From assembly GCA_002796755.1 (NCBI GenBank), contig PHFE01000008.1, positions 1,325,388-1,389,387 of the forward strand: DNA of 64,000 nt. Direction: 5' to 3'. This DNA comes from Paracorniculantispora psalliotae (Eukaryota; Ascomycota; Sordariomycetes; Hypocreales; Cordycipitaceae). Made by a program: the position numbers and the translations under genes. The notes beneath the pieces were generated by a model that saw nothing but the letters and a program-made list of their open reading frames with translations, was not told where the DNA came from and searched no databases. This document shows, one piece after another, positions 11,183-20,726 of the stretch. Each line of letters begins with the position of its first letter. The stretch's first letter is position 1.

Positions 11183-12381
11183 ATGCCCGCGTCACCACAA
11201 ACGCCACAACACTCGCGGCACTCGTCTGTTGCCGATGGCAATAATGTTTCACCAACTGCCCGCAGGCAATCTAAATCGTCGGTCAGCGATATCACTACAC
11301 CATTTCGCAACAGCCTTACACACCAAGACACGCTGGACATGAGCATTCTCGCAAGCGGTGGTGGGCAAGCTAGCAACGGCATGGGAAATTTAGCGGATGA
11401 GCTTGCCGATGCCTTTTCCGACTCTGGCGAAGAAGATGATGGCGGCCCGGGCGAATCCTCGGATGCCCCAGCGCCCGGTGATGGCTCGAAGCTGGATGGT
11501 TCTCGCGATAGCGGGGTGGACGTGAACGGCACTGGTGCAAGCGATGGAGAAAAGACGAAAGATGCTAAGCTCTCTGTGCCATCCCCTCCTCGCCGCGGAC
11601 ACCAAAGGAAAGGCAGCGAGTACGATGGCAGTGAATATGGCTCCGAGTCTGATCTAGACGCTGCTGGCTTAACTGCGAATCTAATTGCTAGAATCGATGC
11701 TGTCGAGTCCCTGGTTCGCCGCGGCACTGAAACCTATGGTGGACCAGAAGATGAGGTTTTCAAACGTGTTACGGAAAGCTTGCGTGATTTGGGCTCACAG
11801 TCAAGCGTCGAAGGAAATGCATCACGGCAAGTATTGCGTTCTGAAGCCCAACGGAAGACATGCTAACGAGACGCAGACTCATTACAGCGCACACGGCTCT
11901 TACCACCCACCTTGCCCACCAGACTCGTCAGCTTCATAACCTGACGTTTCCATTGCTTTCGCCTTTGGCGCCAACACCGGACCTTGAAACGATCGATGAT
12001 TTGGTTCCTCTTCTGGTCTCATTGCTAGAGGCTATGCCGACGCCATCGACAGTTGCCTTCAACTCTATAACAGCGTTGCATTCTGCTACAGCCGAACTTA
12101 TACAAACATTGAGCTATCTATCTGATACTCTGCACATGTCTCGACAAACTATTACCACCGCAACTCGCAGACTCAAGAGCTCGAAAGAACTTGTCGCTGA
12201 GCTGAGAAGAGACGAGGAACTGCGAGAAGAGGGCGAAAGATGGCTGACCAGAGGAAACTGGGGAGAGAGATTGCAGAACCGAGAATGTGCCGGAGTTTGT
12301 GGAGACGTCATCGGCGGATTTGAGGCTGTATGCGATGGCTGGCGAGAGCGTCTGCTCGCTCAAGCGGAATCTACAGCTTGA
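11183..12381 (+). CDS. Conserved-looking fungal protein, function unknown
   Basis: I do not recognise this protein. Two exons, 11183-11826 and 11877-12381, give 382 residues. Residues 1-190 are disordered, with Ser/Thr-Pro and Gln motifs (ASPQTPQHSRHSS), an acidic FSDSGEEDDGG segment and basic patches. The C-terminal 190 residues are helical, with a heptad-like stretch around LHMSRQTITTATRRLKSSKE followed by a charged segment and a GDVIGGFEAVCDGWRERL tail. The intron has a GC donor (GCAAGT) with a GCTAAC branch point. A GT donor 4 nt downstream would put exon 2 out of frame, whereas the GC donor reads NASRLITAHTAL straight through. The domain plan could suit a cytoskeletal, kinetochore or adaptor component, but that is speculation. 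Confidence 0.75.
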
Positions 12382-12524
12382 TCGCCGCGCTGAGCCAACC
12401 AAGCAAGGAAGGCACGGACGTCATACTTGCGGGTCTGCGAGGTAAATTAGAAGAAGGGGCCTGTTTCCTAGGCGGTGATGGTTGATGTTCATCATATCAT
12501 CTCCGCCACTGTCTTCAGCTGCTC

Positions 12525-12539
12525 TTTTTTTTTTTTTTT
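12525..12539. repeat. Poly-T tract (15 T)
   Basis: An uninterrupted run of 15 T on the + strand, about 140 bp after the stop of the unknown gene. It may mark a nucleosome-poor 3' end or simply be slippage-prone sequence. Confidence 0.9.
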
Positions 12540-12842
12540 GAGTTTTAAATTTTATAGCTAGACATGATGACATCTATTATAGGTAGACGAAACACGACGA
12601 TTATGAATAATAGTAATGGTGGATTATATGGCACAGCTCCTCCCGTAGCAGCTTTATTTGTCTCCCATGCCAACGACATCCACCGATGAGTGCCTGTTCT
12701 TACTGAGGCATCCAGGCAGTTCTTACACTCTCACCCCTGAAATATTGTTGGCGTAGTACTATCCCCGATGGGTAAGTATACATTATTACTTTAACAGCTC
12801 AACCTTGCTCTTATATACACAATTCTTATAAAAAAACTTAAA

Positions 12843-12909
12843 TATAATAATAATACTACTACAACTACTACTACTACCGCTGATGCTGCTACTACTACTA
12901 CTAATAAAT
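12843..12909. repeat. Compound trinucleotide microsatellite (ATA)n/(CTA)n
   Basis: About 67 bp of imperfect ATA/ACT triplets interrupted by CGCTGATGCTG. It is in non-coding sequence and is a likely length-polymorphic marker between strains. Confidence 0.85.
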
Positions 12910-14837
12910 ATCCTTCTTACTATTTTTCTTATTTTTCTTATTGTTATTATGGCTGGAGTAGTATATCCCTGCCATCTGTGTGAAGAAGGGTTACGAAGTA
13001 CCACGCGAACATTATTTCAAGGGTGAGAGTGCACAGAACCGTTTCTCACGCGAACGCGGGATGATTGTTTGGACGATTTACGCGTTAAGCCGCGTCGTGT
13101 GAAAGGCGTGCCCATTCTGTGCCATTCGTCGCGACAGGCAAGGGCAGCGTGTTTCGCTCGCGATTAGCGCCCAGGGCATGATTGGCTATGGGGGACGCTG
13201 AGAGTTGGGTAGTGACTGACCCCGTGCTACCCCGCTATTGAGTTAAATGGCTGGCGCGCAAAACGCGACTTGTGTCGCGCCAATTTCGCGTTGGAGCACA
13301 AAGGTTACGATTGAGGAGTAAATGAGTAGGAAAGTCTTTAGAATAAAGAACTTGGAACTTCTGACCAAAACTGATGGCCATACAATGCCCATTCTCAGAT
13401 GCTCTAGAGGAATGCGAAACTCAGCTCCCCAGTGGCAAGGATTTCCACCTTGGTCTACAAGAATAATTCATCGATAGTTTTGCAAGAAAGGAATATTGCA
13501 AACAAATTATGGGCTGGGCTCTGGTGGCTCAAAGATTTTCTCTTGACAAGGTTCTGTTGTTGTTATCCTCAAGCCCACCTCCGCGTCCAGTCCATCCCTA
13601 CTTACGATACGTGACAGGCTGTTTTTCCTTCCAGAGTTGGTCCCGGAGTTGCCGCCCGCGGCCCGTTCTGCAGGCCCCAAGGGTAAACCAAGTGTCATCT
13701 GCCTATCAAAGTCCTTCGAAACGGCGCCAGGCAGATCTGCTAGTGATTCCGCAGCTACTGGCTGGTTCCTCACCTACCTGCCAAGATTGTATCAGCAAAC
13801 TTGCCTGGTCAATACGACGCCGCCTGGTAACAATGTCGAGAGCCCTCTGAAATCTTGCTAATAAAAGGAAGACGAAGACGAAGAGCATCAACAGTCTCGA
13901 AAATTACGCGATTTTGTTTTATAAAATAATTCTTGATTATTTTCTAGTCTTCCTCATCAGCTACAGATGAGTCTCCATGGCAGCGGCCGGGGCACCTCAT
14001 GGCGCATGGAGGTCACGGTGGAGCTTGCTCCAGGCACGCTAAAAGCTCTAAAAATACAGGGCCTCCGGCGTGAAACGAAACCCAGAGTCCCGGACGGCCG
14101 TGGAATCTAACTCTGGCGAAAGATACGCAATTGAAACAAAGACAAAAGGCATACCTACAGTGGTACAAGAGGAAAAGACAATTCCTATTCAAAATAAATA
14201 ATCGATGCGTTTCCAAGTTTAGAGTAAACAATAGAGCAGCATTGTCTGGCCGTAAGGGGCCGCTGAAGTCGTGCAGTGACAACTGTTGTTATGTACATAA
14301 AAAGCAGTGGCCCAAGCTGGCGCGCCTGGGGTGGCCCAGCGATCCTGGCACCAGGCCACCCACTCTGCCTCGCCCCATAGCCGCCTCCTCCCGCCCCCCG
14401 AGATCTTTACCTGAACTTCAACCTCCCTCGCTCATCAGACCTCTCGACGTCGCCCAGTTCCAACGCAAACGGGCGTAGTTTCTGGCGCGAATTTTCCTCG
14501 AGATTATCCCGACTGAACGCCTCACTTTTCGCCGCATTTTACCTTCTCCTGGGCCTTATGCCTGCTTACCGCCAAGCTCTACATCAATCACGGAATACTG
14601 CTCGCACTTTGCTGTCATCGCGAACACCTCAACATCCGAATCATTATTTTGCAGCCGTCGAAATCATATTCTATACGATACAAATATCCGCCATCTGCGG
14701 AATTCAGCGCTCCCGCGACCGGCTTGTGAAGGAAGCTTGTTGATTGCATCTACAGCGCACGAGCTGTCGCTCGAGAGAGGCTTGATTTGCCCTCAGAAGT
14801 ACTCCGCCGAACATCGAGCGAATAAAATAATCCTGCT

Positions 14838-16712
14838 ATGAGCGAAGAAAAATCTTCATCGGTTGGGAGCGCGCAAGCGTCCTCACCGCTGCACGGTGGA
14901 CGCGGGCGCTTAGAGGCACGCAGCTCTGTTGACGCCACCTCAGCTCGTCGTATTCGCAATGGGCTAGGTAATCGTGATTCCACGAGGACAGCGCGATTCG
15001 ACACAGATTCTATTGATAGTGCTCTGGCGAGAGAAATGCATCGCCCGCACCGAGAAAGCACACCGGGCGCTAGCCCACGACGCAAGCGCCAGAGGATCAA
15101 TGGAGACAGGTATGATGGTTCCCGGAGCAACGTTGACGCTGCACAAGCCGTTCTAACTCGATCAGATTCATACCAAGCCGATCTGGACAGGATCTTCAAG
15201 CTAGCTTCAGTCTACTTCACGAAGACGGGTCACCGGCTGCGTTATCGAAGCAGAAGAAGCGAACACCACATGGCGAGCTACATTTCCAAAAGAGTACGTG
15301 AAATGCAAACCGAAGTGCCATGCAGGCAAAAAGCTAACCGCGACAAAGCTGAGGAGGCAAACCGTACATTTTCAACATTGCTGCGTGCAGAGATGTTCGA
15401 AAGCTCAGTGCCACAGGCCGCATCATCTCTCTCACCCGACAACTCGCTCCCAAACACTTCCAGAATAAACCATATGGATGGCACACGATCTCACACACCG
15501 CCGAATAATAATTCCACGACTTCATTACCGTCTTCGCTGACGCCATCAACCCCACACAAAAATTTGTTTTCATACATGTCTCCCAGACATCACCACATCG
15601 CTGGTCACCCTACTCCCACCAAAACGCCACAGAGTCGCCATGGCCCGAACCTAGACACGCGCGCAGAGATCTATAGCCTATCTCCCGTCCGATTCGGAAG
15701 CCAACAAATGCTGCTAAGTCCTCGAAGGCAGCCACGTTCCGTCAGCAAAGTCCCTTATAAGGTCCTGGATGCACCAGAGTTGGCGGATGACTTTTATCTC
15801 AACCTGGTAGACTGGGGCAGTGCGAATGTGCTCGGTGTAGGCCTAGGCTCCAGCGTGTATATGTGGAACGCGCAGACTAGCAAGGTGAACAAACTTTGCA
15901 CACTGGAAGATGACACTGTGACTAGCGTTTCGTGGATACAAAAGGGTACTCATATCGCGATTGGAACTGGCAAGGGCCTCGTGCAGATTTGGGATGCCGA
16001 GAAGACCAGGCGTTTGAGAACCATGACAGGCCATACAGCTCGAGTAGGTTCTTTGGCATGGAACTCGCACATCCTCACTTCAGGCTCTCGCGATAGGCTC
16101 ATCTATCATCGAGATGTCCGGGCGCCAGACCAATGGCTTAGAAAGCTTGTCGGCCATAAGCAAGAGGTTTGCGGTCTCAAGTGGAACTGTGAAGACGGAC
16201 AACTCGCCAGCGGCGGAAACGATAATAAGCTTATGGTTTGGGATAAGCTGTCAGAGACACCACTTTGGAAGTTTTCGGAGCACACGGCCGCCGTGAAGGC
16301 AATTGCCTGGTCACCGCACCAACGCGGGTTGCTCGCATCAGGAGGCGGCACAGCAGATCGACGAATCATTTTCCACGACACAGTCAAGGGTTCCGTTATC
16401 AATGAAATCGACACGGGAAGTCAAGTCTGCAATCTGGCATGGTCGAAAAACTCGAATGAAATTGTTTCGACACACGGCTACAGTCAAAACCAGATTGTTG
16501 TGTGGAAATACCCCTCGATGCAGCAAGTAGCAAGTCTGACTGGCCACACGTATCGCGTTCTTTACCTCGCTATGAGCCCCGACGGGAGAGTTGTGGTAAC
16601 AGGAGCCGGTGACGAGACGCTGCGGTTTTGGTCTGTTTTCGGCCGAAGACCAGGCAGTAAAGAAGAAGGAGAAGCTGGTGGAAAGCTGGCAGACTGGGGC
16701 GTCATTCGATAA
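14838..16712 (+). CDS. CDH1: APC/C activator Cdh1 (Fizzy-related WD40 protein)
   Basis: Cdh1 recruits D-box and KEN-box substrates to the anaphase-promoting complex in late mitosis and G1. Three exons are inferred, 14838-15109, 15166-15293 and 15349-16712, giving 587 residues. Splicing intron 1 (GTATGA...TTCTAAC...TCAG) creates the C-box DRFIPSR at residues 90-96. Exon 2 then reads the family sequence RSGQDLQASFSLLHEDG and TPHGELHFQK. Exon 3 carries several S/T-P sites for CDK control, seven WD40 blades and the C-terminal Ile-Arg tail that docks on the APC/C. The unspliced DNA is open for 624 codons from start to stop, so an intronless model is tempting but lacks the C-box. The RVL-type motif TYRVLYL is present in the last blade. 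Confidence 0.94.
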   Translation: MSEEKSSSVGSAQASSPLHGGRGRLEARSSVDATSARRIRNGLGNRDSTRTARFDTDSIDSALAREMHRPHRESTPGASPRRKRQRINGDRYDGSRSNVDAAQAVLTRSDSYQADLDRIFKLASVYFTKTGHRLRYRSRRSEHHMASYISKRVREMQTEVPCRQKANRDKAEEANRTFSTLLRAEMFESSVPQAASSLSPDNSLPNTSRINHMDGTRSHTPPNNNSTTSLPSSLTPSTPHKNLFSYMSPRHHHIAGHPTPTKTPQSRHGPNLDTRAEIYSLSPVRFGSQQMLLSPRRQPRSVSKVPYKVLDAPELADDFYLNLVDWGSANVLGVGLGSSVYMWNAQTSKVNKLCTLEDDTVTSVSWIQKGTHIAIGTGKGLVQIWDAEKTRRLRTMTGHTARVGSLAWNSHILTSGSRDRLIYHRDVRAPDQWLRKLVGHKQEVCGLKWNCEDGQLASGGNDNKLMVWDKLSETPLWKFSEHTAAVKAIAWSPHQRGLLASGGGTADRRIIFHDTVKGSVINEIDTGSQVCNLAWSKNSNEIVSTHGYSQNQIVVWKYPSMQQVASLTGHTYRVLYLAMSPDGRVVVTGAGDETLRFWSVFGRRPGSKEEGEAGGKLADWGVIR

Positions 16713-17445
16713 ACCCATCTAATCTCATTGGGCCACACTCCATGCCCTCGTCATTGCTCAGCAACATCTCGCTGATGCCGCTTTGTCCGACGTCCTACAT
16801 CTTTGACGACGGCCAAAAAAGTATACGCAATTTCAATCTGCAGTGAGGAGTTCAGTCCTGGTTGGCCGGCCACGCCTTCCTTGACTTTGCTGGCCTGGCA
16901 AATATTATCGAGGAAATGCCAGAAGAGTGGCGTATGAGGCAGCAACATTTTGTTGTACGAATTGGAATGAAAGACGACGGAAAGTAAATGGGCTTGGCAA
17001 ATCAAGAGGCGTTGCGGTTTGACGAGCGATCAAATTTTGTATTTGCATCATGTTTAGCAGCATAGCGAATGTTAATGAGAAGACATAAATGCGTTTTGGA
17101 TATTACAAGCTGAAACTAGTAAGCACGGTGAAAACAGTGAATGTTCCTGGTATGATCCTGGCAGTCTTGGTTAAAGCATAAGCCAGTTAGGCTTGACAAT
17201 GTTTATTTATTCATGTCTGCATTTCTGTGGTATCAGGTGCTTCAAAAATCATCAGGGCTTTCTCGGTTCAAAGACTTAAAAAAGAATAACACCAACACGC
17301 CAAATTAAAGTGACAACTTCACTGCTCCAAGATCAATACAATTACCAAACTGTCAAAATATATATAAACCGGCGGCTGTAGTTACGCTGCCATCTGGCCA
17401 GTACTCTACCACATGGGGTTCTCCGAATCTCACCAACACGGCTGT
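16713..17445. other. Convergent 3' flanks of CDH1 and GPC1
   Basis: A 733 bp spacer that becomes A/T-rich from about 17030. I see no gene. The short minus-strand frame at 16751-17005 has no domain. Confidence 0.5.
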
Positions 17446-19080
17446 TTACTCAGCCGTCTTTCGTTCGCGCGCCACATCTCGCGCACCACCATCAACGCTG
17501 GTCGAGTTGGCGGTGGCAGAATCATCAAGCAGGGGAATGCGGTCCAGGCTCGTCGATCTAGCCATGGCCTCCCTCGCCGTCACGGCGCTAGGCTGGAAGT
17601 TGGGCGTACCAGAAGCCTTAACCAGTGGTTCAACGAGTCCATTTTCTGGTTGAGGCTGCATCAAGGGGGATGTGAGCATAAGCTCTGGTGCGGTCTGCCA
17701 TTTAACTACCTCGGCCTTCATAGCCTCGAGCTCTTTCTGGAATCGCTTCCCGAAGACATCAATGTAATATGTAGAGCCGTTGTAGATACTCCAAGCAAAA
17801 ACAACCAGGAGGAAGGAAGTTGACGCATAGCGGCTAATAAACCATAATGGACAGGGTAGCATAGTAAGAACGGCGTACACGTACTGAATCATCATGAACG
17901 TGGGTTCTTGTAGTGCGTCCGGTACAGACAGAACAAATCTGCCGATCCAGGTCTTGGCATATGAACGGCGAAGCCAAGTAAATGACGTTGGCCGACCAGC
18001 AGCAATCTTCTCTCTACGGCGAACCGTAATAAAGAAATAGTAGCTGAGTTGCCACAGAGCATATGGGATAGTGCTCCAAGCTAGCATCGATACGATGTTA
18101 GCGTAAGCGGTCGCCGAGCCTGGCTCTGCCGATTTGATAGCCCAGATAGCCGGGAACCGTTCTTGCAGCTTTTCTTCCGGATAGAGATGGACAAGACAGT
18201 GCAGAGTAGCGCATGGCATAATGTGAATAAACAGCGATGTAACCTTGTCGAAGCTGTGAAACACCAGAGAGTTCCTCCACATGATGATCGCAACTGCGTT
18301 ATTGCCGAAGGCTAGGCAAAATGCGGCGGTGAAGAGTCGCTTCGAGGTTGGGAATACCCAGAGGCTGAGCATGAGAAGAACGTTGACGAAATAGCAAAGA
18401 TCGGCAAGGAAGTAGTGGTAGCCGCGGCGATGGTAAGTAAACATGCGGATGGGCATGAAATACACGAGTTGGACTGTGTACCAGATATGGAAATATTCGG
18501 GATAGCCGCCGATGAGATAGCCACTGATGAAGATGTTCATAACTCCGCAAATGAAAGATATCTTCTCGCGCAGGCTAATGGCCTTGGTGTCGTTCCATTG
18601 TCTACCAAGCTTATCCACACGCTGGCGCATGCGCTTTCGGTAGCGATCGAATTGTTCGTCCGCCGATGGCACGCGGCGTCTCCATTCCTCCACCATGCGA
18701 TGCCGCGCATTTTGGGTTTTGGATTTCAGTGCATCCCTGGAGCGTCGCACCTTGTCTGTCTGAGCTGAAATACCCTTCTGAAGCTTTTCCAGCTGCTGCG
18801 GTAACGCAAAGTTATCCAGGAGATCAAGGACGGTCAGGCGATCCAGAGGCGGAAGCGAATCCCAGTCGTCGTGGTAGGAGCTACTACCGGAAAACGAGGG
18901 ATGTCTTGAAAGTTTAGGGCTTTTAGGGGTCGTCGCGCTCAGGCTAGGTGTATCGAGGATCGTTGGGTCGGGCGGCGAGGAGCTCAGCGGTGACGCCAGG
19001 CCAGGCTCGTCGGATAGAGGTTCACGGAATGTCGCATTTGGAGTCGGGATCGGCATCGCCGCCGTCTGTTCGTCGTCCAT
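17446..19080 (-). CDS. GPC1: Glycerophosphocholine acyltransferase Gpc1 (DUF2838 family)
   Basis: Gpc1 transfers an acyl group from acyl-CoA to glycerophosphocholine, remaking lysophosphatidylcholine in the phosphatidylcholine remodelling cycle. It is an integral membrane enzyme of fungi and plants. A single exon encodes 544 residues. Residues 1-160 are cytosolic, with Ser/Pro-rich and coiled-coil parts (LPPLDRLTVLDLLDNFALPQ, EEWRRRVPSADEQFDRYRKR). About eight membrane segments follow from about residue 175 (ISFICGVMNIFISGYLIGG onward). The polar FHIWYTVQLVYFMPIR, YHRRGYHYFLADLCYFVN and FGNNAVAI...WRNSLVFHSFDK motifs between them match the family. The C-terminal 80 residues are disordered. 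It is longer than the yeast protein mainly at both tails. The start at 19080 is the first ATG in the frame. Confidence 0.9.
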   Translation of the reverse strand: MDDEQTAAMPIPTPNATFREPLSDEPGLASPLSSSPPDPTILDTPSLSATTPKSPKLSRHPSFSGSSSYHDDWDSLPPLDRLTVLDLLDNFALPQQLEKLQKGISAQTDKVRRSRDALKSKTQNARHRMVEEWRRRVPSADEQFDRYRKRMRQRVDKLGRQWNDTKAISLREKISFICGVMNIFISGYLIGGYPEYFHIWYTVQLVYFMPIRMFTYHRRGYHYFLADLCYFVNVLLMLSLWVFPTSKRLFTAAFCLAFGNNAVAIIMWRNSLVFHSFDKVTSLFIHIMPCATLHCLVHLYPEEKLQERFPAIWAIKSAEPGSATAYANIVSMLAWSTIPYALWQLSYYFFITVRRREKIAAGRPTSFTWLRRSYAKTWIGRFVLSVPDALQEPTFMMIQYVYAVLTMLPCPLWFISRYASTSFLLVVFAWSIYNGSTYYIDVFGKRFQKELEAMKAEVVKWQTAPELMLTSPLMQPQPENGLVEPLVKASGTPNFQPSAVTAREAMARSTSLDRIPLLDDSATANSTSVDGGARDVARERKTAE

Positions 19081-20726
19081 GCTCAGGTTCTGAAGTTATC
19101 GATGCGATTTTTCTACTCAGGCGCGACGTGTCAGCACTTTTCAGGAGGGGTAGTAACCAGTCGGTTGTCCAAGACGCAGCTGGCCACCGAGGCGGTAAAG
19201 ACAGCATACCTTTAGCCTGGAGCTTGGACGCTAATAAGAATAATCGAAGCCGGTCACCAAGGGGTTACAGAAGAGAAACTCAGGAAACAAAGATGAGAGG
19301 AGCGACGTAGAAGCAAAAGTTCAGAAGGTTGAAGGTGTAGGTGAAAAGAGATGGTGCACAAAACGCAAGTTGTAAAGAGTGTCGCCTCTCTGTCATGTGT
19401 AAGAAGACGCTGATATATTTACACGAGCTTGCTTGCTGGATTGGCAGGTGGATACTTGGAGGCAAGTACTTGGCTGGCTTGCAAGTGACACTTTACAGTG
19501 GACTGCTGCGAATTCCAGGCCCGCCTCCACGCTGGTGCAGCTGCCTACGGGAGACGCAGACGCGACGTGCATACTTGGATGGGAGGTACCTATTAGGTAG
19601 TGGAGACCGTCGCCGCCGGGCGTTTTGTTGAGACCTATGGAATCGCAGCACAATGCACGTGTGAATCTAGACAGCGCCCTGGCGAGCACCTGCCCGAACG
19701 TTTGAATTCAACTAATATCTGGTGGCCCGAGGCTGTTCATTCAATACGTCGTGCGCTTTCCCTCCGCACAGTAGCTACTCAAGGCACACCATCGCGTGTG
19801 CAACTGACCCGCAGGGGAGGTAGTCACGTTGACATCACCGGGAGAGTTTGGTTTATTCATAGCTAGCTTGTCACCTGAGAGGCGGCTTGTCTTTGGCGTG
19901 GTGCCTAGCAAGCTCCCTCCTACAAACTAGCATGTGGATGAAAGTATCATCTGATCTTTCGCTGAGAGACCAAACTGGCCTCTGGCTCCTAAATGTGGCA
20001 TGGCTACTAGTTAGACAAACGCGCAAGCTCTAGCTAGACGGCAGAATCAATATAAACCCAGCAAACGGCAAGTCACCTTATTCAGTATATCGTATATAGT
20101 AGAATAGTCGACTAGGACAACCGCCAAATGATGTACACACACTCGCCTCTTGCTGCAAAAGTATCATATCATCTCCCGCCAAGATATGCAGTGTAAGGCC
20201 AAGGAAGCGCTGGCGACAACTTCATTACAGTCTGTCTTCCAAAAAGCGTCGGTTCATCAGTAACGTCTTTTATTATTAACTAAAACCAAGGTACCTACCA
20301 GCGTCGGTAGTTTGGCAGACGACGCTGGCTCCAACTTCACGGTGCGCTCATGTTTGGAGTCGATGTGGTCCGTGCGCCACAGGCACTCCCCTCAACGCCC
20401 TCCATGCTGGCGCCGACCGCGCGACGCGTCCCATCACCAGCCGTTCGCATCAAACTTGCGCTCGCATCGCAAAACGCCATCCCACGCAACGCCTCGCTAC
20501 TATGATCGACGCTGCCATTGGAATATCTTCTGATAGCAGACAATTATACCAATAATCGAGCGAGCAGTTTGCTTCAAGCGGTCGCACCCTGACAGTGCTG
20601 TGCAACAGCTTCAAGTAATCACCTTAAACGGCTTTTCGCGCCGGGACGAATTCAATCCCTCTCAACCATCGTCGCACGCCGTCAATTGTCAAATAGTATC
20701 GGAAATATCGAGTCCCAGTCGACACA
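19081..20726. promoter_or_regulatory. Divergent promoter GPC1 / SMC1 with an MCB-like element
   Basis: This 1.65 kb spacer contains ACGCGT at 20424-20429, 298 bp before the SMC1 ATG. That is the core of the MluI cell-cycle box bound by MBF-type (Mbp1/Swi6) factors. Palindromic GGTACC-type words occur at 19585-19600 (GGTACCTATTAGGTA) and 20290-20299 (GGTACCTACC). No gene is supported; the small frames around 20312-20543 overlap on both strands. Confidence 0.45.
20424..20429. promoter_or_regulatory. MCB-like box ACGCGT upstream of SMC1
   Basis: A perfect hexamer in the SMC1 promoter. MCB elements drive G1/S expression of replication and cohesion genes in yeasts. A hexamer occurs by chance about once per 4 kb, so this is only suggestive. 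Confidence 0.35.

Larger units (their letters stand above)
12382..14837. other. Gene-free region upstream of CDH1
   Basis: This 2.46 kb region contains the 3' flank of the unknown gene, a T15 run, a triplet microsatellite and the distal and proximal promoter of CDH1. An ACGCGT (MluI cell-cycle box) occurs at 13080-13085 but lies about 1.75 kb from the CDH1 ATG. An 8-bp inverted repeat (GGGTGGCC 14329-14336 / GGCCACCC 14354-14361) lies about 0.5 kb upstream of the ATG. Overlapping open frames at 13507-13861 and 14131-14478 lack coding character. Confidence 0.5.

Noticed and set aside
14329..14361. 8-bp inverted repeat GGGTGGCC/GGCCACCC as a terminator or RNA structure
   Set aside because: Short stem with a 17-nt loop in GC-rich sequence; expected by chance and not a eukaryotic terminator.
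14838..16712. CDH1 as an uninterrupted 624-codon gene
   Set aside because: That reading lacks the C-box and the conserved segment after it; removing two introns restores both exactly.
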